64,000 bases of DNA from Volutella citrinella (taxonomy: Eukaryota; Ascomycota; Sordariomycetes; Hypocreales; Nectriaceae), in assembly GCA_034401135.1 (NCBI GenBank), contig JAWZSP010000007.1:2604001-2668000 (forward strand). The letters run 5' to 3'. How positions within the stretch are numbered: the stretch's first letter is position 1; every line of letters begins with the position of its first letter. This document shows positions 34,771 through 45,520 of the stretch, piece by piece. The position numbers and the translations under genes are program-made. The notes below the pieces were generated by a model that worked only from the letters and a program-made list of their open reading frames with translations, made no database searches and was not told the origin of the DNA.

Positions 34771-34778
34771 CGGATCCG
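34771..34778. promoter_or_regulatory. CGGATCCG palindrome, copy 2
   Basis: Same palindrome, in context ACCGGATCCGATGA, 98 bp from copy 1. The shared right flank ATG extends the match beyond eight bases. Confidence 0.45.
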
Positions 34779-34968
34779 ATGATGCCTGCACCTGGGCCAA
34801 CCGGTTCCGAAGTCTTTTGATTGCCACATCCTGGGTCTGTCCGAATTCTCACATTACTGCACGGCCGTTGGCTGCTAACCCCGGATTGTGGCGCTCCAAG
34901 GACCAAGCAGGGCCTATCGTCGGCGTCGTGCGGTGAGATGAGGGATCCGCTCGTGCGGAATAGCTTCC

Positions 34969-34986
34969 TCCCCCCCCCCCCCCCCC
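34969..34986. repeat. C18 homopolymer
   Basis: Eighteen consecutive C on the plus strand inside the bidirectional promoter. The G-rich minus strand could form a quadruplex-like structure; the length is also prone to sequencing error. Confidence 0.85.
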
Positions 34987-35104
34987 AGACTAGCCCATGT
35001 TCTGTACCCCGCACTCCTGGGAAACGTATGACGTACAAAAGGGATGAGTTCCAGGTTCCCCGGATCTGCCTCGCCTTTTTCCCCACCGACTGCACACAAC
35101 GCTC

Positions 35105-35112
35105 CGGATCCG
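35105..35112. promoter_or_regulatory. CGGATCCG palindrome, copy 3
   Basis: In context CTCCGGATCCGATCC, only 69 bp before the ATG of the Zn2Cys6 gene, a position compatible with autoregulation. Confidence 0.45.
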
Positions 35113-35181
35113 ATCCAAGCTTCATCCTCGTCGTTGACAGACTGGGACTGGGACTGGGACATGTAACCGCCAGGCTCCATC

Positions 35182-37385
35182 ATGCGAGTCGACGCCGTTG
35201 CCCGTCGCACGCAGTTCTCCAGCTGCGACGCATGTCGCCGATCGCGCGTGGCGTGTGATGCCCAGAGGAACCGGCCGCGCACCGGCGAACAGCCCGGATC
35301 CTGCACGCGCTGCGTGAACCGTAGCCTGTCGTGCACGTTCAAGGTGGGCCGGCCCAGACATGATCGAGATACAGGACGGACGTGTGACTGACAAGAGTTG
35401 CTGTATAGTGGATTCAAGAAGCCAAGACTGGGGCCTCGAGCAGCAAGGCGTCCCGGCCAAAGCGCAAGGCGAGGCGCAGGACGGAGGCTGCCACGGCTCC
35501 GGATGCATCCCATGCCATCGTCCAAGACGGCGTCGACAGTCATCTCGATACTGGAGGATCCGAGGCCGACACTGAGCCACAGAGCCTCAGTGTGCGTCTT
35601 GGCCGCAACACTTGGGACAGCGAGTCAGCCTGGGTGACGCCCACGACCCAGTTCCCATCGCCGAACCTTGTGGACCAAGACGCTCATCTCCCCTCAAGTG
35701 ACGATGGATACGAGCTGCCAAATTTGATCGACTCTAGATGGCTCCCTGTGCTATATCGAGAAGGCTTCGAGACAATATTTGGCTCATGGATGGGCCGGTA
35801 TAGCTGTCCGTTTGGGTACGTTGTCTTGTTTCACGCACACTATATCAAGCTGTAATAAGCTGACGTCTCCCAGGTTTGGTCAGGACAGGCACATTGAGAG
35901 GTATGTGAGCATCTCGGATCTGTGCTGCGATCTGGACCGGTGCATGGCAGATGCGTCTAGCGGCACCCAGGACAATACGCCGCAGGACTGGGAACCCGTG
36001 GGGCATGACCACCAGCAGCGAGACTTTCTCATTGAGAAGTCGCTGCAGAGCACTATTGCTGCCTACTCGGCCCGTTGGCTGCCGCTTACGTCTCCTGACC
36101 AGACCCCCGGGCTCGAACATGCGAGTGTAGTGAGGGCGCTCTGGCGATATGCCCGTCGAGATATGTTGAGGATCATCAACCGGCCCTCTTACCGATCGAT
36201 GCTGTCGCTGTTTCTGTTTGCCCTGACCCCAATACCGGTGGGCATCTCGGAAGAGGAGGAGATTGACGGCATATCTGGCCAGGCTTGCGTCCATGCAGCC
36301 CTACAGCAGATACAGACACTACGTGCCAGACACAGGACCTTGCATTTCAACGGAGCCAAGGTGTCGCCGTCGGAGAAGCCGCAGCTCATTGCCTCAGCTG
36401 GATCAATGGACGAGTCGAGCTTCCTCAGCGCCGAGAGCGTGGCATACTGGGCGGCCCTGACGTTTGACACGTCGGCATCCCTGACGCTCAACTCACGACC
36501 GCTGCTGTCATCCGGCCTCTTCGGGTTCGACCTGGAGATGCCGTGGCGACTGGTTCGGAGCTGCGCAAAGGTCTTTCGAGAGACTGCAGAGCACCGGCTA
36601 GGGAGCAGCAGCGGCAGCGGCAGCGAGATGACTGACGAGAAGGCGAACCAGATCATTGCTGCTGCAGCGGCTTGGAAACTACTGGGGTGGAAGGTCACGG
36701 CCATCTTTAAGGAGGCTCTCCGAGACGGGCACGACGAATCCCAAGTGCGCAAGGCGTTTACGACGGTCGTGGACTCGGTCCAAGAGTTCAACTCGACGTA
36801 TCGACAACCTCTGGAGGAGTGCCAGAAGCGCATGCCGTTTCTGGGGCAGCAAACAAGGATGCGGTGGTGTGAGTATTAGATCATAGGAAATAATCAGGGC
36901 CCCCGCTGACTGACTAAATAGTCTCGCTGATGCTGCACTACCACCTCAGCATACTGATGCTGGTCGACATGCTCGAGGCCACCGACCGGTTCGACCTGCT
37001 CGACGCCATCAGGAAGTTCAGCACCGAGGCCGAGAGCACCGTCCTGAACGCGCTGACGTTTGGCATCCACAACACCGTCACCATCAGGCGGAGGGCCGCC
37101 CTCGAGGAGACAGAGACACCCAACGGCGCGGCAGACTCTGGCTTCACCGTCTGCATCATCGCCATCGACCCGTACCCGCACCACATCGTCGCCGGTGTGC
37201 AGCTGATGCACAAGGCCATCAGCCGCGACTTTGCGACCGGCCGCATCCTCGCCGAGACGTACCAGAGCCTGCTCGCGACGCTCAAGCTCGCGCTGAGCCA
37301 CCTCCCTCAGGGATCAAAGTCGGTGCAGGCGGCCAGGGACAAGTTTCCGCTCAGCCACGCGACAGTGGACATGGTCATGCGATGA
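35182..37385 (+). CDS. Zn2Cys6 transcription factor (A)
   Basis: Fungal binuclear zinc-cluster regulator, 675 aa, nuclear. Four exons: 35182-35343, 35409-35815, 35874-36868 and 36922-37385; total length is a multiple of three. The zinc cluster is at residues 15-50: CDACRRSRVAC ... CTRCVNRSLSC, with a longer middle loop than usual (14 residues between Cys 3 and Cys 4). A basic stretch (SRPKRKARRR) follows in exon 2, then a mostly helical middle/C-terminal region of the fungal TF type, ending ...LPQGSKSVQAARDKF. It is divergent from the Dal5-type transporter and just upstream of the HAD-like gene; three CGGATCCG sites lie in its own promoter, one at -69. Such regulators commonly bind paired CGG triplets, so it is the best candidate for recognising that palindrome, but this is inference. 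Confidence 0.9.
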
Positions 37386-37909
37386 GGTGTACGGCCCATA
37401 TGCGGAGGATGTGGTAATGGCAGCGGAAAGGTGAATTGGGGCGCGCAGGGATCGTGCATTGGAGGGCCTTTTGCTCTGGGGTGGCTAATTCTGGCAAATG
37501 CGGATGGGCCGATTGTGATTGCCATGTAAATTATTGGGTGTCTAATTGGGGGACTAGTGCAAAGCGCAATGCGAAAACAAACGTTCTCTACATGAATTCC
37601 TTGCTTAGGTCGTATTTCATCACTGTACAGCGTCTTCGCTTCCGAAATGTCAGCCATTCCGCCCCCATCGGATCCGAAGACCCTTGTAGTGGGGAACCCG
37701 CCACGAGGCGGGCCTTGGGGGGATCTGCGTGCCTTGATCTAAGAGGCGTTGGCTGTTCTTATAAATGCCCATGTGATGAAGCAAGTGCGGAGACTATTGC
37801 AGACGGCTGATGTGTGTGTAGGCTCCTGGTTATATCTTTCTCCAATTTCTCAATGGTTGCTCCTGTACCAATACATCGACTGCCGCTTCACCAAGACTTC
37901 GACACCATC
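37386..37909. promoter_or_regulatory. Upstream region of the HAD-like gene
   Basis: Spacer after regulator A and before the HAD-like enzyme, both plus strand. Holds one CGGATCCG palindrome at 37669. No other gene seen. Confidence 0.5.
37669..37676. promoter_or_regulatory. CGGATCCG palindrome, copy 4
   Basis: In context ATCGGATCCGAAG, 233 bp before the preferred start codon of the HAD-like gene. Candidate binding site by repetition and symmetry. Confidence 0.45.
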
Positions 37910-39076
37910 ATGAGGGTCCCGGCAGCTTCAAGATCATCCGTGGCCATCCTCGGCGCTGGAACACAGGGCCGGCGATTGGCATTCATGGTACAGTTGATTG
38001 TATCTGACGTTGTGTCTGATACCGGAGTCTAATCGCATGTAGTGGTCGAGCAGAGGCAACGACGTGCACCTGATTGACTCGGCTCCAGACCAGCTTCGAG
38101 CCAGCCTGCAGGCCATTGAGAAGTACCAGGCATCAAGCCAACGACCCGAGTCTCACGTCTGGGGAAACGTAGTTGTGCACTCCCCAGAGACCATTGACGA
38201 CGCTCTCAGGCATGCCTGGCTTGTTGTCGAGGTGAGCGAGCCAGCTCCTACTCTGCGTCACAGATCCCGAAGCTGACTGACACGTTTTCACGCGCTCAAG
38301 TGTGTGCCAGAGCGGCTCTCTCTGAAGAAGAAGGTGATTGCCGACCTAGACTCCCGTGCGGCCAAGGAGGTCATCGTGGCATCAAACTCGAGCAGCTACT
38401 CGTGCTCGGACATTCTGGACGGGCTCACTCTGAAGCACGAGAGCCGCTTTCTCAGTGCTCACTCCTGTAAGTCGCTGCTGCTGCTGCTAAAGTCTGGATA
38501 CTGAAGCTCACAACTTGCTAGACTGGCCGCCTGAGACATGTGGTACGTGGAAGTAATTGATCCACCAGCGGTAGATCCGGGACTGACTTTGACGACAACA
38601 GAGATTGAGATTATGGGCCACGAAAAGACAAACCAAGCACACATCGCACTGATGATGGAACAATGCAAGGCCCACGGCTTCTCTCCGTACCATGTGCGGT
38701 CGCCCTCGATGGGATACATTTACAACCGGTAAAAAGCACTCTTTCACACTGCAACCAGCACCCTAGCTAACCGCAGCTTCTTGTTTGTAGCATCTGGGCC
38801 GCCATCAAGAGGGAAGCCCTTCTGACTGCCGCCGAGGGAGTGGCAACACCGCAAGAGATAGATGCCATGTTCAAAGGCATTCTCAAGGCACCCAAAGGCC
38901 CCTTTGAGCAAATGGACGTTGTGGGCCTCGACGTGGTCCTGGACATCGAGCAGCACTACGCCGATGTCAGAGGGGACGTGCCGGAAGAGCCACGCCGGTA
39001 CCTTAAGGGATTCCTCGAGCGCGGCCATTTAGGGGTTAAGAGCGGACAAGGATTCTATTCTCACGATACATCATGA
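37910..39076 (+). CDS. 3-hydroxyacyl-CoA dehydrogenase-family protein
   Basis: NAD-dependent oxidoreductase of the 3-hydroxyacyl-CoA dehydrogenase / lambda-crystallin class, 288 aa, cytosolic as no targeting signal is seen. Six exons: 37910-37987, 38043-38231, 38301-38466, 38522-38542 (21 nt), 38602-38728 and 38791-39076. The Rossmann start is VAILGAGTQGRRLAFM (GxGxxG) with HLID as the second strand. SNSSSYS matches the conserved SNTSS; the catalytic His-Glu pair is probably in SAHSYWPPE, where typical enzymes have HFFNP. The C-terminal helical domain has YIYNRIWAAIKREAL, then GVATPQEID and GPFEQMDVVGLD. The changed active-site loop suggests a substrate other than short fatty acyl-CoA. Met codons at 37814 and 37853 are in frame upstream; I prefer 37910 because the fold starts directly after it. 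The stop is 53 bp from that of regulator B (tail to tail). Confidence 0.87.
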
Positions 39077-39129
39077 TGAGATTTGCAAACTAGAGCCATT
39101 GTATGATAGACAAATAAGATTTCTGGTAT

Positions 39130-41472
39130 TCATCGCTCATTGCTGGGGCAGTCGACTTCTGGGCAAACGTGCGTCAGGCTGTTGAACAAAGCCATGTCTA
39201 CGCCTTGCAGGGCCCATTCATCCACGTCAGTCGAGAGGCCAGGAACTAGCAGCTGCGGTTCCGCTCCCAATTGTTGATCCTCACTTTCAGCCTCGTAGCC
39301 TGGGGGTGACTCAGGGGGGGCCGGAACGGAGGGCACAGCTTGCCAGTCGGCATTGGCAGGCTCTAAAGCGGTGATTTCGTAACCCATTGGGTAGAAATCA
39401 CGACCATGCGCATTTATAGAGGCCGTTGATGGCAGATCCGGCCCGGAAAGCACCACTGCACTCGGGTCGACCGTCACCAACGAGGGTTCATGACAACACG
39501 TCTTCTGGGGTACTCCTGCGGGCTGGATCTTGGAACCAACCCAACGCTCGATGTGAACAGTCCCAAAGTAAGGTACTTGGATACGAAGCACCCGAAGATC
39601 CTCATTCACATCGCCGAGACACTCGAGGTCTTGCGAACCGATGTCTGACGGGGCGCTGATGTCGTAACGAGCACCCGTGGAAGCATTGTCCTCGATGGAG
39701 AGCAGCGGCCCAAGTATTGCCGAGATGTTCCGCGCAACTACATCTCCATCTCGCGCGCTGCTGCTCATTATCTGGAGAGTCCGCTCGAGCAGCCCCCTAT
39801 CGCTCAGCCTTTGGTGCTGGAGGGAGCGAAGCCCCGTGGCGCCGTTGCCATGCTGGCGCCGGGCCTCAATGTGCGCGATGCACAGCGTAGTGCTCGCGAT
39901 GAAGGCAATGAAGTCGATACCGCGGCAGTAGGCGGCGGCGGGCGTGGAGCCGCGAAAAGAAACATATTGCGCTAAGATGGACCGACTGGCACCAGCAGCC
40001 GTCATCTTGCTGTATTCGCAGTTGTGCTCCGCTGACGAGGGGAGCATCATGTACGGCAGATGCAGCTGGACCAAGAGATGGTAGTGAGAAAACTGGAGCA
40101 TGACTTGGATCGAGCGATCAAACTCCTCCTCGTCACTGATGTTGTTTGGCGTTGCGTCGAGGCTTGGAAGCCACCACCGTGGCGGCATGACATCGGCGGC
40201 ATCACGAAGCATCTTGTCGATCCTGTAGGTCAAGGACAGATCGGTACGCTGGCTGGCGTTGCGCTGGAGAATCAGCCCAGCAGCCGCCGATTCGATGCGT
40301 TCCATGCGATCCGCCGGGCCCGAGGATTGAAGCTCTGCTGGACCGGGGAGGGCCATCTCGGTGCACCCTTGAGGCAGGCCAAGCATAAGGGAAAGATAGC
40401 GATCCGAACAGATTATCCGATGCCACATGTACTCCGGATCGATGCGATCTCGAGTCTCGGGCTCAGGAACCTTGTTCGGTGACCGGCCTTTGGTGTGCAG
40501 TCCCAGCATCTGGGCAGTAGTCAAGGCTCTGCGGTTCACCAACCATGCTCGGCGGAGGTTCCCCGCGTTGTTCAAATACATGCTCTCCATCATCAAACAC
40601 TCGATTCCCTCGATGGAGTCAACCAATGCGTCGTTGCTAGTCACAAGCCGGGTAGCAGCATTTACGGCACGGGTCATGATGGTGCGGTAGTCGGAACTGA
40701 GGCCACCCAGTTCGTTTCGCGAGTCCGCCGGGATGCCCTGTAGCAGAGTAGCAAGTAGGAGCAGCTTTCTCGTTGTTGAAAGAAGGCTTGAGGTGGGCTG
40801 GGGCCGCTGGAGCATCGCACGAGGAGATAAGACGTGTCTGGAGTGGAATCCGGCGTACGGCTGGCAGATGACGCCGTGGAATAAGACGGATGTCTTGAAC
40901 GACGTTCTCAATATAATGTCGATGTCGCTCTGAACAGGCCAGGCTGCCAGAAGTCCGCGAAGTAGGTTGTCAGGGCTGGAGGTTGCCAGAATCTCTGTGT
41001 CTGGTGACAGCGTCTCGATAACCTGTCCTGTAGCACACTGCGAGGTCAACTCCTGAGATTGTTAGCTGCCGGGATTCTATTTTGACGCAACAGATGATGG
41101 CCGAGTCCCTACTGTCTCTTGCATCCCACTCGGATCAGAACAAGCTTGCAGCTGGCCTTCTGATGCGCCGGCCGCCGATTTGCTGACCAACTGCTCAACG
41201 AGTGATTCCATCCGCGTCAGTCTGTCTGCCTTGGTCGACGGCTGCCTTGCTTCGTCGTGGAACTCCTGGCCAATGCACCGGGTCCGACGGCTCTTGCACC
41301 CGTCACAGACTGTGTCTGAAGGCGCTGCAAACGTGCACCTGATCTTGCGGCGCTTGCATTCCCAACAACTCTGCGTTCCCTTGCGGACCTTGCGCCGTTT
41401 GGGTCGAGGCTGAGCAGAAGCTGTGTCTTGGCCCGCGGCCGCCGAGTTGTGATCTGACTGGGCATTCGACAT
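39130..41472 (-). CDS. Zn2Cys6 transcription factor (B)
   Basis: Second zinc-cluster regulator, 760 aa, two exons (41472-41113 and 41052-39130). The cluster at residues about 36-66 reads CWECKRRKIRC ... CDGCKSRRTRC, preceded by a basic nuclear-signal-like PRPKRRKVRKG. A coiled-coil-like linker (RLTRMESLVEQLV) follows, then a fungal MHR: RRAWLVNRRALTTAQMLGLH and YMWHRIICSDRYLSLMLGLP are the typical core. The C-terminus is Pro/Glu/Asp-rich and could activate transcription. It shares a 340-bp divergent promoter with the NmrA-like gene, in which two CCGCGGCGG-containing sequences occur. The intact frame and full domain set argue for a working gene. Confidence 0.92.
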
Positions 41473-41812
41473 GGTGGATAGGCGTAACTGCTACATCAGT
41501 GCTAGTATAATCTTCTGCAGCGGGTTTCTGCCGCGTTTCGCTGGTGCATGGCTCGTTGGATAATGAGGTGGATGGGATGCATGAGATGGACATGGATTCT
41601 TCTCCGCCGCGGCGGACGACGCTGACATGGACGATTGCCGATCAGCTCGGCCCCACAATGATAGACTTGTGAGACCTCCGCGGCGGTCGGATTGATCAAC
41701 ACCATGGCAATACGATAATGAGCATAAATATCTACGACATAGCCTCCCATATCCCTCTTCGATATCAAAACACCTTTCCATCCCATTGCCAGCACGCATC
41801 TCGGGAATCATC
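41473..41812. promoter_or_regulatory. Divergent promoter of regulator B and NmrA-like gene
   Basis: Holds CCGCCGCGGCGG at 41604-41615 and CCGCGGCGG at 41678-41686. Both contain an everted CCGCGG core, the arrangement bound by PDR-type Zn2Cys6 proteins (TCCGCGGA in yeast). Two copies in 83 bp suggest a real site; unproven. Confidence 0.45.
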
Positions 41813-43045
41813 ATGGTCAAGATTGCTGTGGCCGGTGGATCTGGCCGTGAGTTCGACTTTAGCCCTAATCAAACTCACTGTCACTTACATTGCTAGCAGA
41901 GGTCGCCCAGGAAGTCATCCATGCCCTGTTGCGGACAAAGAAGCATGAAATCACAGTCCTGAGCCGCAAGGTGAGAGCCTTTGGCAATCCGGCTGTACCA
42001 CCCCAACACCAGATGCTGACATACTTGCCATAGGGTGCCCCAGCTGCGAATACCACTTCTCCCGAAACCAGCTGGAGATCCGTGGACTACAGTGATAAGG
42101 AAGACTTATCTGAGGCTCTTCAGGGGACCCATACGGTCTTATGTTTTATTCAGCTTCTCTCAGATCCCAATCAGCAATCCCAGAGGAACCTCATCGACTG
42201 CGCAATCGCCGCTGGAGTGAAGCGATTTGCTCCTAGTGAGTACGGCAGGTAAAAGCATCCCTTTCAATTTGGGATGCTGCTTTCTCACACTAATTGCTTC
42301 ATAGCAAGGGGATAGTGAACATGCCTTGGTGGAGTGGCAAGGAGAGCATCAGACAGTACCTGGAAGAGATAAACAAGGAAGAGAAGGTGAATCACCATCC
42401 CAACACGCGGCTCAGGGCAACTTGCTGATAATGAGAAGGTTCTAGAGTACACCTTGTTCCAGCCAGGTTTGCTGCTCGACTATCTCGCCTATCCGTACAA
42501 GACATCGAATTATGTCGATCCTCTGCAGACCGTCTTCGACTTTGCTAATAAGCGAGGAATTCAGGTCGAGGGTCACGAGGATGCAATTATGACTCTGACT
42601 ACCGTTGCGGACATGGCCGCCGTTGTGGCTCGAGCAGTGGATACTGAGCATGCTTGGCCAAGAATCGGAGGAATCAGGGGCAACCGAGTTACCTTTGGCC
42701 GAGTGTATGATCTTGGGAGGCGGATCCGAGGTAAGCAATCCATGCCTCTGTAATTTGAGACTGCTACTAAATCTGATGGCAGGATCGGCCTTTGAGATTG
42801 ACGAGGTCAAGATTCAAGACCTCGAAGCTGGAAACTTGAAGACGCGGTGGAACCTGGAGGCAATTCATCACGCGGTTTCTGAGGATCAGGCGTCTGATCT
42901 TCTCAAGGCCGTTTCGATCGGAATCCTTCTCAGCAGCGTCAAGGGCGCTTGGGACATTTCAGACGAGATGAATCAGATGTTTCCCGACTACCAGTTCACC
43001 ACGGCCGAGGAGTTTCTCGAGACCGTCTGGGCGGGCAAAGAGTGA
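41813..43045 (+). CDS. NmrA-like / isoflavone-reductase-like oxidoreductase
   Basis: Atypical short-chain dehydrogenase of 319 aa. Six exons: 41813-41846, 41897-41970, 42034-42248, 42305-42386, 42439-42730 and 42783-43045; lengths sum to a multiple of three. It begins MVKIAVAGGSG (Rossmann glycine motif), then EITVLSRK and VLCFIQLL, and has the family's KRFAPSEYG motif, followed by TLFQPGLLLDYL. Members are NAD(P)-binding; some are reductases of aromatic or phenylpropanoid compounds, and some (NmrA) are redox-sensing regulators. The Gly motif is shortened, so catalysis is not assured. It faces regulator B across a short promoter. The exon 5 end carries a CGGATCCG copy (42721-42728) right before the splice donor. 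Confidence 0.87.
42721..42728. promoter_or_regulatory. CGGATCCG palindrome, copy 5 (in exon)
   Basis: Lies in coding sequence at the end of NmrA-like exon 5, so its meaning as a regulatory site is doubtful; listed for completeness of the series. Confidence 0.25.
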
Positions 43046-43178
43046 TTTGATCTATGATTTCAACTAGGTAGTGCAGTTGTCGAATACACAAGACAGAGAA
43101 AGTGTATTATTCTTTTGCAGCGTTGCCATCACTATCAGGGTAGGCCTGTAAAGCGTAGAGCGAACTCGTTTCCTCCAG

Positions 43179-44290
43179 TCACACGCTGGGCAAGCTCGTT
43201 TGGTATTCAAGAGACGTGGGGTGGAGCACCGCGCCGGGCGTGAGGCTCAGGAAATTCAAGCTTACGCCTTCTTGGATGTCGGGGAAGGGTCCCATGGGCG
43301 TGATGGCCAGAGGGTTGATCTTTTGATGGCTCTTAGAGTACTGTTGGATTTGTCAGAAATGGGATGTCTCAGACTCGAGTGGTGAGTTCTTGGACAGGAA
43401 TAACTCACATTTTCCTTAATGTGCTTAAAGTTAGTCGTCTCCTTGAACCCCTCGACATTCCAGTACAGGTTCTTGAGCCACTCGTGGATCACGGGGTAGT
43501 CACTTCGGATGGTGCCCAGGTTGCACTTGAAGTGCTGCACGTAGATTGTGTCAAACCGGACGACAGTGGGATACGCCAGAATGTCCAGCTCCGTCAGCTC
43601 CTTCCCGAGAATGAATGGCCCGCCATTCTTGTGAATAAGAAGCTCGAGCTGGTTCAGGGCCGCGAAGACGATGGGGACGTTCTTGTCGTAGGTCTGCTGG
43701 TCCGGGGCAAACCCGGCCTTGTAGACCCCGGAGTTGAGATCACGCGTCATCCACGACTTGACCTCGTCAATCTTTCCCCTGAGGTGGTCCGGGTACAGGT
43801 TCAGCTCCCTCTGCGCGCTGCCCTCGGGCAACACGTCGTTGAAGCCGGTTTGGAGCCAGCGCAGCAGCTCGAGGCTCTCGTTGTTGACGATTGTGCCTTC
43901 CTTCTTGTCCCACAGGACGGGTACCGAGTACCGGCCCTTGTAGCCCTTGTCGGCCCTGAAGTAGACGTCGTGCATGTAGCGGGACTGGAAGAGGTGGTCC
44001 TCCGTCGCGCCGGGATAGACGTCCGACTCCCCGCGGCAGCCGGCAAACTCCCACCCGGGCCAGCCGTTGTCGTCGCCCTTGGGGTACGGCTTGGTGATGG
44101 AAATCGGAATGATGTCCTTTAGGCCCTTGAGGACGCGGAGGAGGTTGGCACGGTGGGCAAACGGGCAGAACAGGGCGATGTACAAGTGGTATCGACCAGT
44201 CTCGGGTGCGAAGCGGGTGCCGGGTGCAACGACGCCGTGCCAGCCGTCGTTGGCATCAGCATGCCAGGCCTTTTCGTTGCTGGAAGACAT
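43179..44290 (-). CDS. Glutathionyl-hydroquinone reductase / Xi-class GST (Ecm4-like)
   Basis: Omega/Xi-type glutathione transferase of about 347 aa; such enzymes reduce glutathionyl-hydroquinones with a catalytic Cys. Exon 1 is 44290-43409; exon 2 starts at 43340 and its frame stops at 43181-43179. The active-site motif is CPFAHR (usual form CPWAHR) at residue about 42. The N-terminal thioredoxin-like fold continues with KGYKGRYSVPVLWDKK and VNNESLELLRWL, as in Ecm4/Gto proteins. The helical domain includes LGKELTELDILAYPTVVRFD, and exon 2 gives the conserved end YSKSHQKINPLAITPMGP. The last about 30 residues after this are unusual, so a further short intron near a GTAAGC at about 43.26 kb is possible. 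A CGGATCCG palindrome lies 99 bp before the start codon. Confidence 0.9.
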
Positions 44291-45520
44291 GGTGCTTCAA
44301 GACAAGTTCGTATTGGAGATGATTTGTTGTGGATGCAAGCTTGTGATGTAGGTTCGTAGCAGCACGCCATCAGTCTATATCCGAGAGTCGGATCCGGAAT
44401 AGGGTCGCAGGGATTTGTAAGCGCCCCGCCACGCAACTTAATTATGGTGTCACATCATTCGATATTCCATTGCCGAGAATGATATTTTTGGGCGGGAATG
44501 GAATGGAATCATGAGTCCTGGAGCGTGGTGCAATCCTTGTTGCTCTTGAAGGGTTCTGGTAGAACGTAGAAGTGACAACCGACAGGCCTTTGGACCCCCC
44601 TACCCTAATGGAGATTTTCAAGATGGCAGCCAATAAATACAAAGCTGGGACTGGGAGCACCAGCTTTGATTGATATAAAATAAGTTTGAAATATTTTATA
44701 TGTGATGCACTTATCTCTTCTGCTTAATTCTGGTTTCGGGGCCAGTGATGAGACTCAGAGGGTGACAGTGTTGTTGTCCCTCGTTGAGAGACACCGTTAA
44801 AAAGGCCAAGGGGACTCGCATATTGATTCTCCAATCCTTAATGGAATAACCAGCATACCATCCATCTAGGAATGGTATGCGCAGATCGAAGGCGCGTTGA
44901 GGTGCAGATTGATACTCGGAGTGATGAGATGTCGGTTGTGAGAAGCCTGAATAGGCCACAGTCTATGATGAGATTTATGGGTATGTTTTGGCGACGAGTC
45001 ATGAATATGTTGATGGAAGAGAACAGTCTGCCAATTAAGAAGCCCCCAATTCCATCTCAGACCAGGCGCGAGGCTCCCCCGATGTTGCATCAGTCTGACT
45101 GTCAGCCAGCGCTGGGTGACTGGAGGGCCTCGCTTATCAACATGGCCCAGACCTGTAGATATGACCATTGGCCATGCGGGTGTGAGTGGTGCTTCTAATT
45201 TGGTCAAAGAAACTACCCCCAAAATGGCTTGCTATCCCGAGAGAGTGCCGCAGCCAGCGCAGGTAGGGTAGGCCTACGCGACTAGTGCATCATGCGGACT
45301 TATCTGGCGTCTCCATGTGGGTCGGGACTGGCCGTCGCTCCATTTTCGAGGCGACCATCGGAGAGAAGAGAGAGAAGAGAGGCCTACTCTCGTCAAACAA
45401 CAACTTTTACAAACTGAAAAATAGAAGAAGCGGCATTCCGAGTTCCAGGCTCTTCATTTTTCTAAACCAAGACAGAAAATTACGCCGCCCTGAGGCCCTG
45501 GCTGCTTATCTCGGCGCATC
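44291..45520. promoter_or_regulatory. Divergent GST/GATase promoter region
   Basis: 1.2 kb between divergent genes. A CGGATCCG copy at 44389 sits on the GST side. A 108-codon open frame at 44872-45198 has no recognisable features. No RNA gene seen. Confidence 0.5.
44389..44396. promoter_or_regulatory. CGGATCCG palindrome, copy 6
   Basis: In context GTCGGATCCGGAA, 99 bp upstream of the GST start codon, the usual distance for a fungal activator site. Confidence 0.45.

Larger units (their letters stand above)
34181..35181. promoter_or_regulatory. Bidirectional MFS/Zn2Cys6 promoter region
   Basis: One kilobase between the divergently transcribed MFS transporter and the Zn2Cys6 regulator. It contains three CGGATCCG palindromes (34673, 34771, 35105) and an 18-base C tract. 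Open frames here are unconvincing. Confidence 0.6.

Noticed and set aside
44872..45198. 108-codon frame between the GST and GATase genes
   Set aside because: Promoter region of two divergent genes; the Met/Arg/Pro/Cys-rich sequence has no known features.
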